Below are positions 59,416-64,000 of a stretch of 64,000 bases of DNA, in pieces. The notes below the pieces were generated by a model, which was not told the DNA's origin, did not search any database, and was given only the letters and a program-made list of their open reading frames with translations. The DNA is from Luidia sarsii (Eukaryota; Echinodermata; Asteroidea; Paxillosida; Luidiidae). The translations under genes and the position numbers were made by a program. The stretch is taken from the NCBI GenBank assembly GCA_949987565.1, contig OX465110.1, positions 20,851,773 through 20,915,772 of the forward strand, in the 5' to 3' direction. How positions within the stretch are numbered: position 1 is the stretch's first letter; each line of letters opens with the position of its first letter.

Positions 59416-62400
59416 TCAGTCACGTTTCTTCTCCTCTTCTGTCTTTGGAAGAGCGCCCTCTGTCTTCAGCTCTGTCTGTGAGCGTTCCACGTCCATGTCA
59501 CTGACTGTTGTACACAGCTGGTTCTTGAAGTCTGCCTCTATGGTCTCTGGTAGTGTGGCTAGGCGTTGATACGTTGTGAAGAGCTTAGCATACTCTGGTT
59601 TCTTCTGGATGTAAGCTTTGAAGTCCTCTGGAAGTTGGGATAAAAACCAACACGAAAACCCAGCTTTTAGTACTTTGTATTACCAGTTGATGAATCTTTA
59701 CCCTCAAGATTTAATCCTCAAGATAATCCTTTATTTGTGTTCACTCCTCCACACTTTTCTCTTTGATCTTTCCCCCTCTTCTCACTAATCCCTACCCTAC
59801 TCCTTGCCCTTCCCTTTGATCTCACCCTACCAGCTTTACTCTTTGTCCTTTGTTTCTCATCCGTGTCCTATTCACTCTTTTCCCCCTTCCTTCTTGTATC
59901 TGTTAATTTCATACTCTTTGCACTGGTATATAGTTTGTTTGGGTTTGATTTTTTTGAAAAAGCTGTTATTGACAATTTCCTCTTGTGATGCATGTTTTTT
60001 TTTTTTTTATGTTATAGGAGCTTCAGCAGGAACACTATTTATGTGCTGTGACCAGTCAGGTGGATATGGGTTGAAATACCACAAGGCTTTATTAATTTAT
60101 ATGCAGTGGGTATGAGCCTACCGTAAGTGACTGTTCCCGTGTCGTTGGTATCAGCTTGCTTGAAGATCTTGAGAGACTCTTCATCTGACATGCCAAAGGC
60201 ACTGTTCATGATGTGACACATGTCCTCAGGGAGAATGTAGTCCTTGTCATTGCCAAACATCTGCAGCCAAGACAAAGACAAAGGCTCACTTGAAGAGATT
60301 GTACAAGAGCATCAACTCAGAAAAGATTGAGGATATTCTAGAGTGTTCTTTTCAGAACCACACTTCTTCTTTAAGAGACTTTATACATGGTGTCACCGCA
60401 AACCTTCCTATATTGTTTCACCCACCATGCAAATCCTTAAATCTTATTCATATTCTGGAAGAAATTCCACTCAGAAAGATTTACTGACAGAGTCCCTTCA
60501 ACTTCTAGTTCATATGAGTCTATACTATCTTTTCGAGCTATCATCCAAACATTTGATTCTTGTACATTTACTGACAGAGTCACTTCAACTTTGACTTCAT
60601 CCATGTCTAGATGAGTTTTATCTTGTCAACATTTCTTAAGTTCTTAAACTGTTGTTTCTTCTGGAAGAAGAACATCTGGAGTGGTGCTATTTCTTTGGAT
60701 GCTGAGATTCAGTGAGTGTTGTTTACCGAGAAGGCTAGCTTGAGAGTTTCATCGTTGTTGACGGGTTGTGTGAGCAGACTGCAACCAATGACGTATTCCC
60801 TGAAGTCAATCTTTCCACTGCCGTCCTGCAAGAACCAAAGAAATACCAGAAACTGAGAGGATGACCTATACTTTATACTTCCACTTTCAAGATTCCTACA
60901 AGTAATCATCTCCGACTACCTCTCATCTTTCTGGAATCAAACCTTTGGTTTGGAGATAGATCTGTTTAACCTACCACCGTCCTGTCTTCTAGCCTCCTCA
61001 AAACCTTCCTTCCAAACCAAGTTCAAAATGTCATTCACCAAATCTCAAGGGTTTGTGTGGAGTAGGGCAAACCCTATAGCAGTACAATCTCCTCGATGCA
61101 AAAGTCATATCTGTGACTCAACACTTTCCTTTGAGATTTCAATTTTGTCTGGTAGGTTCACAATGTAAGCGATTGGTAGTGACTGTTGCTCTGAGATGAG
61201 CTGGTAACTCAACAATTTGGGCAGTGTGTGTTGTGCCTGTCATCTGGAGACTGATAGATACCAACTGTAGTGCAAAGATGTGCAGTATTATCCAATGGAA
61301 CCTACACAGCCTTGTCCAAGCTACTCAAGACTTGCATCCAAGTCTTGCATCCAAGCTCTTAGATGCAAGACTTTGTCTGCCACACTCTTACCCGGTCATA
61401 CAGACTAAAGACTTCCTCCAGTGCCGGTGATACTGGCATCTCCAGATACTTGGCAAAGTCTTGCAGTCCAATGTAACCACCAGACTTAGCAATGTCAACG
61501 TAGGAATTCAGTTTCTCCTGAAGATGATCCATCCGCACCCTGGTGATTGAGAGAAAATGAGCAATCAGTAAGCTAGTCGCATGACCTCAGACGAGTGATC
61601 GATATGTTCAGATCGCCTTCCTGCACTCATCATGGTCTGATGCCAATTCAGTCACCCATCCAGTCTCTATGAAGTCATTCTGACCAGGGTATCTCTTACC
61701 CTAGTTTAGTCAGGAGTTTCTGGAATTCCACCAGACCTACTTCAAGAGGCAAGCCCATCTCCTGAGCTCTCATCATAAGACGGCAGTCCTCAAAGGTGTG
61801 ATCAGTCACGGGCTTCTCAAGAGCACTACAAACAGACAACGAAAAGAAGGCAACTTTAACAATCACCCCTTGATTCTCTTGTTTGAATATTGTTGCCTTC
61901 AAGATTACAGGTCTGACTTCAGGATTTAAGTTTCAGTATTTGTGGACAACAAAAAGAAGGCAACTGACCTGCAATACGTTTTGATCCTAGCAGGACCTTT
62001 CTCAAAGCCAAACCTGATTGATTGATTGATTGAATGTGTCTGAATGATGGTAACATACACAATCTGCACTGAGTTATTCTAGTTAAGGATGAATTCTGAT
62101 TTGGTTTCTTACTTTGCAATGACTGCTCGTACGTTGCGTGCAAACAGCTTTGGGTCTTGTATCTCCTCCTGGCTAGGGGTATAGACAGGCAGGAATGTCA
62201 CCTGTAACTTGTTGCTGAAGTTACAAAGTGTCAGCCATAACAGCTTAAGACTGCAGAGGGAGAACGAGAGATGGGACATTCAATACAGCCACAACTATTG
62301 TAAGTTAGACTAAGCAACAATAGCAGTAGAACGGCAGTAACCACAGCAAGACAGCTTAAGGAACAGCAGCAACAAGAGCAGCGGCAATCAGGCAAAGCAC

Positions 62401-62810
62401 TGAGCACTGGGTGCTTATTACAATGAACAGGGCAAGCCCTCATTGAATTACATTCTTCTCGACACAAACATCATATCTTTGATACATGATATTTATTATA
62501 AATTTATAATTTGAATCTGCCACATGACCTCGACTAGCTCAGTGTTCCAGTGGCTAAGACATCCATACTTGAAAGCAGGAGTCGTGGGTTTGAATCAAGT
62601 ACTAACACAAAAGTGACAAAACCAAGCAGAACAAAACATTGTAGCACCCCAAAGGATTGCCAAATGCGAACTCAATCACAAAAGAGTTGTTCTCCCTTTT
62701 CCACCAGTATACGTACGCTCCTGGTCCATCCCATGTCCATGTAAATGTGTCCAGAGAATTCATATACTGGATAGCAACGGGTTGTACAGGCACTCCTGGG
62801 TAGAAAGCAC
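59416..62810 (-). CDS. LPCAT1/2: LPCAT1/2-type lysophosphatidylcholine acyltransferase, C-terminal 7 exons (partial)
   Basis: Coding exons in transcript order: 62810-62717, 62250-62113, 61825-61700, 61539-61392, 60825-60727, 60260-60122, 59627-59416 (stop 59416-59418), all in phase, about 318 residues. The first visible exon enters at GAFYPGVPVQPVAIQY, just after the acyltransferase substrate region; the HxxxxD and EGTC blocks lie beyond 64000. Seen: FTWTWDGPGA; LKLLWLTLCNF; LPVYTPSQEEIQDP; DHTFEDCRLMM; an EF-hand with a full calcium loop split across exons (DRDGSGKIDFRE); a degenerate second EF-hand (GNDKDYILPEDM); and a third (DTNDTGTVTYED). The C-terminus is KKRD, a KKxx endoplasmic-reticulum retrieval signal. 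Family role: re-acylates lysophosphatidylcholine, and for LPCAT2 lyso-PAF. The calcium-competent loop favours an LPCAT2-like reading, but LPCAT1 against LPCAT2 cannot be settled. Confidence 0.92.
59755..59905 (+). mobile_element. Penelope-like element 3' UTR fragment in LPCAT last intron
   Basis: GATCTTTCCCCCTCTTCTCA, CTAATCCCTACCCTACTCCT and CATCCGTGTCCTATTCACTC match the 3' UTR of the palindrome arms (31350-31530). The copy stops before the hammerhead-like end. Confidence 0.75.
60340..60450 (+). repeat. Family C repeat
   Basis: GTTCTTTTCAGAACCACACT, ACATGGTGTCACCGCAAACC and TTGTTTCACCCACCATGCAA. The best-preserved 3' half of the family; the hammerhead-like 5' part is absent. Confidence 0.7.
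61973..62008 (-). repeat. Penelope-tail/hammerhead-like core fragment
   Basis: ACGTTTTGATCCTAGCAGGA, CCTTTCTCAAAG; no tail. Confidence 0.6.
62390..62480 (+). repeat. SINE family B body fragment
   Basis: AGGCAAAGCACTGAGCACTG, CAGGGCAAGCCCTCATTGAA. Confidence 0.55.
62530..62610 (+). repeat. SINE family B head fragment
   Basis: CCAGTGGCTAAGACATCCAT, GCAGGAGTCGTGGGTTTGAA; the tRNA-like B box is mutated (GGTTTGAATC). Confidence 0.55.
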
Positions 62811-62969
62811 CTAGGGAACACATATACCAGCCAAGGGAACAGTGAGGATTATTATCCACCTCAAATTGAAGATTATTCTTCAGCTGCAAAATTCATCCAT
62901 TAGAATTTGACCATAAATCCCCCTTAGTACAATGATTGCAAATAATCTCAGGCAGTTTGTATAGAAATA

Positions 62970-64000
62970 CAAAAATGTCAGAAACTGCTGACAAAATGCA
63001 CAAATTAGAGGGCTTGATATTTCGATCCTAGCAGGACCTTTCTCAAAGGCAGAATGTTTGGATCCTAGCAGGACCTTTCTCAAAGGCAGAATGTTTGGAT
63101 CCTAGCAGGACCTTTCTCAAAGGCAGAATGTTTGGATCCTAGCAGGACCTTTCTCAAAGGCAGAATGTTTGGATCCTAGCAGGACCTTTCATTTCACAAA
63201 GGCAGAATGTTTGGATCCTAGCAGGACCTTTCTCAAAGGCAGAATGTTTGGATCCTAGCAGGACCTTTCTCAAAAGCAGAATGTTTGGATCCTAGCAGAA
63301 CCTTTCATTTCACAAAGGCAGAATGTTTGGATCCTAGCAGGACCTTTCTCAAAGGCAGAATGTTTAGATCCTAGCAGGACCTTTCTCAAAAGCAGAATGT
63401 TTGGATCCTAGCAGGACCTTTCATTTCTCAAAAGCAGAATGTTTGGATCCTAGCAGGACCTTTCATTTCTCAAAAGCAGAATGTTTGGATCCTAGCAGGA
63501 CCTTTCATTTCTCAAAAGCAGAATGTTTGGATCCTAGCAGGACCTTTCATTTCTCAAAAGCAGAATGTTTGGATCCCAGCAGGACCTTTCTCAAAGGCAG
63601 AATGTTTGGATCCTAGCAGGACCTTTCTCAAAAGCAGAATGTTTGGATCCTAGCAGGACCTTTCATTTCACAAAGGCAGAATGTTTGGATCCTAGCAGGA
63701 CCTTTCTCAAAGGCAGGATGTTTGGATCCTAGCAGGACCTTTCTCAAAGGCAGAATGTTTCCATCCTAGCAGGACCCTTTTCAAAGGCAGAAGGTTTCCA
63801 TCCTAGCAGGACCTTTCTCAAAGGCAGAATGTTTGGATCCTAGCAGGACCTTTCATTTCTCAAAGGTAGAATGTTTGGATCCTAGCAGGACCTTTCATTT
63901 CTCAAAGGCAGAATGTTTGGATCCTAGCAGGACCTTTCTCAAAGGCAGAATGTTTGGATCCTAGCAGGACCTTTCTCAAAAGCAGAATGTTTGGATCCTA
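62970..64000 (-). repeat. Tandem array of Penelope-tail-derived 37-bp units, running off the window
   Basis: A single decayed copy with tail (62970-63050, TTTCGATCC intact) leads into about 25 units of CAGAATGTTTGGATCCTAGC plus AGGACCTTTCTCAAAGG. Length variants carry CATTTC before TCAAA or ACAAA. It occupies the LPCAT intron that leaves the window. Confidence 0.93.

Noticed and set aside
58839..59504. 221-codon plus-strand frame
   Set aside because: No domain signature, composition of random AT-rich sequence, and it overlaps the LPCAT last exon antisense.
62970..64000. CRISPR array
   Set aside because: Regular spacing comes from identical tandem units with no unique spacers, and the genome is animal.

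Overview
The window is animal nuclear DNA. Genes are split by GT-AG introns of a few hundred to a few thousand bases, the background is AT-rich, and introns and intergenic DNA are full of retroelement debris. Gene content (a complete vertebrate-like RELCH, PHAF1, DUS2 and an LPCAT1/2-type acyltransferase) together with the repeats (Penelope-like element with GIY-YIG nuclease, tRNA-derived SINEs, ACATGTAC-rich simple sequence) suggests an invertebrate deuterostome, perhaps an echinoderm or hemichordate. The species cannot be fixed from sequence alone.

Layout: (1) 990-1979 +, an intronless glycogen-targeting subunit of protein phosphatase 1 (PPP1R3 type). (2) 1980-12671, about 10.7 kb without a firm gene. 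It holds three promoter-like islands (about 3230-3500, 7625-7840, 8815-8960), one possible first exon on the minus strand, a duplicated MITE-like element and a 29-bp minisatellite. (3) 12672-29320 +, RELCH. I could assemble 26 coding exons with every reading-frame junction intact (1184 codons plus stop). (4) 29321-38325, a repeat-rich interval whose centrepiece is a 1.7-kb palindromic Penelope-like insertion with a 13-bp target-site duplication. (5) 38326-43792 -, PHAF1 (C16orf70), 11 coding exons, with the last short exon not found. (6) 45110-52563 +, DUS2, complete in 12 coding exons (489 codons plus stop), head-to-head with PHAF1 across 1.3 kb. (7) 52564-59415, gene-poor, with repeats. (8) 59416-62810 -, the C-terminal seven exons of an LPCAT1/2-type lysophospholipid acyltransferase, whose catalytic half lies beyond the right edge. 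The intron running off the edge contains a 1-kb tandem array.

The genes do not form one pathway: glycogen regulation, Rab11-linked endosome/cholesterol traffic, autophagy, tRNA modification and phospholipid remodelling. The unifying feature is the repeat landscape. One short motif, containing CTGCTAGGATCGAAACGTC, recurs at about 30 places on both strands. It appears as the 3' end of a GIY-YIG Penelope-like element, as free ~50-110 bp insertions, as head-to-head palindromes and as a ~25-copy tandem array. Its layout (CTGATGA / short stem-loop / GAAAC / GTC) resembles the hammerhead ribozymes known from Penelope-like elements. A second, unrelated repeat family also carries CTGATGA...CGAAACGTT and occurs once as a partial head-to-tail dimer. 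These are the best candidates here for an undescribed ribozyme-bearing mobile system.
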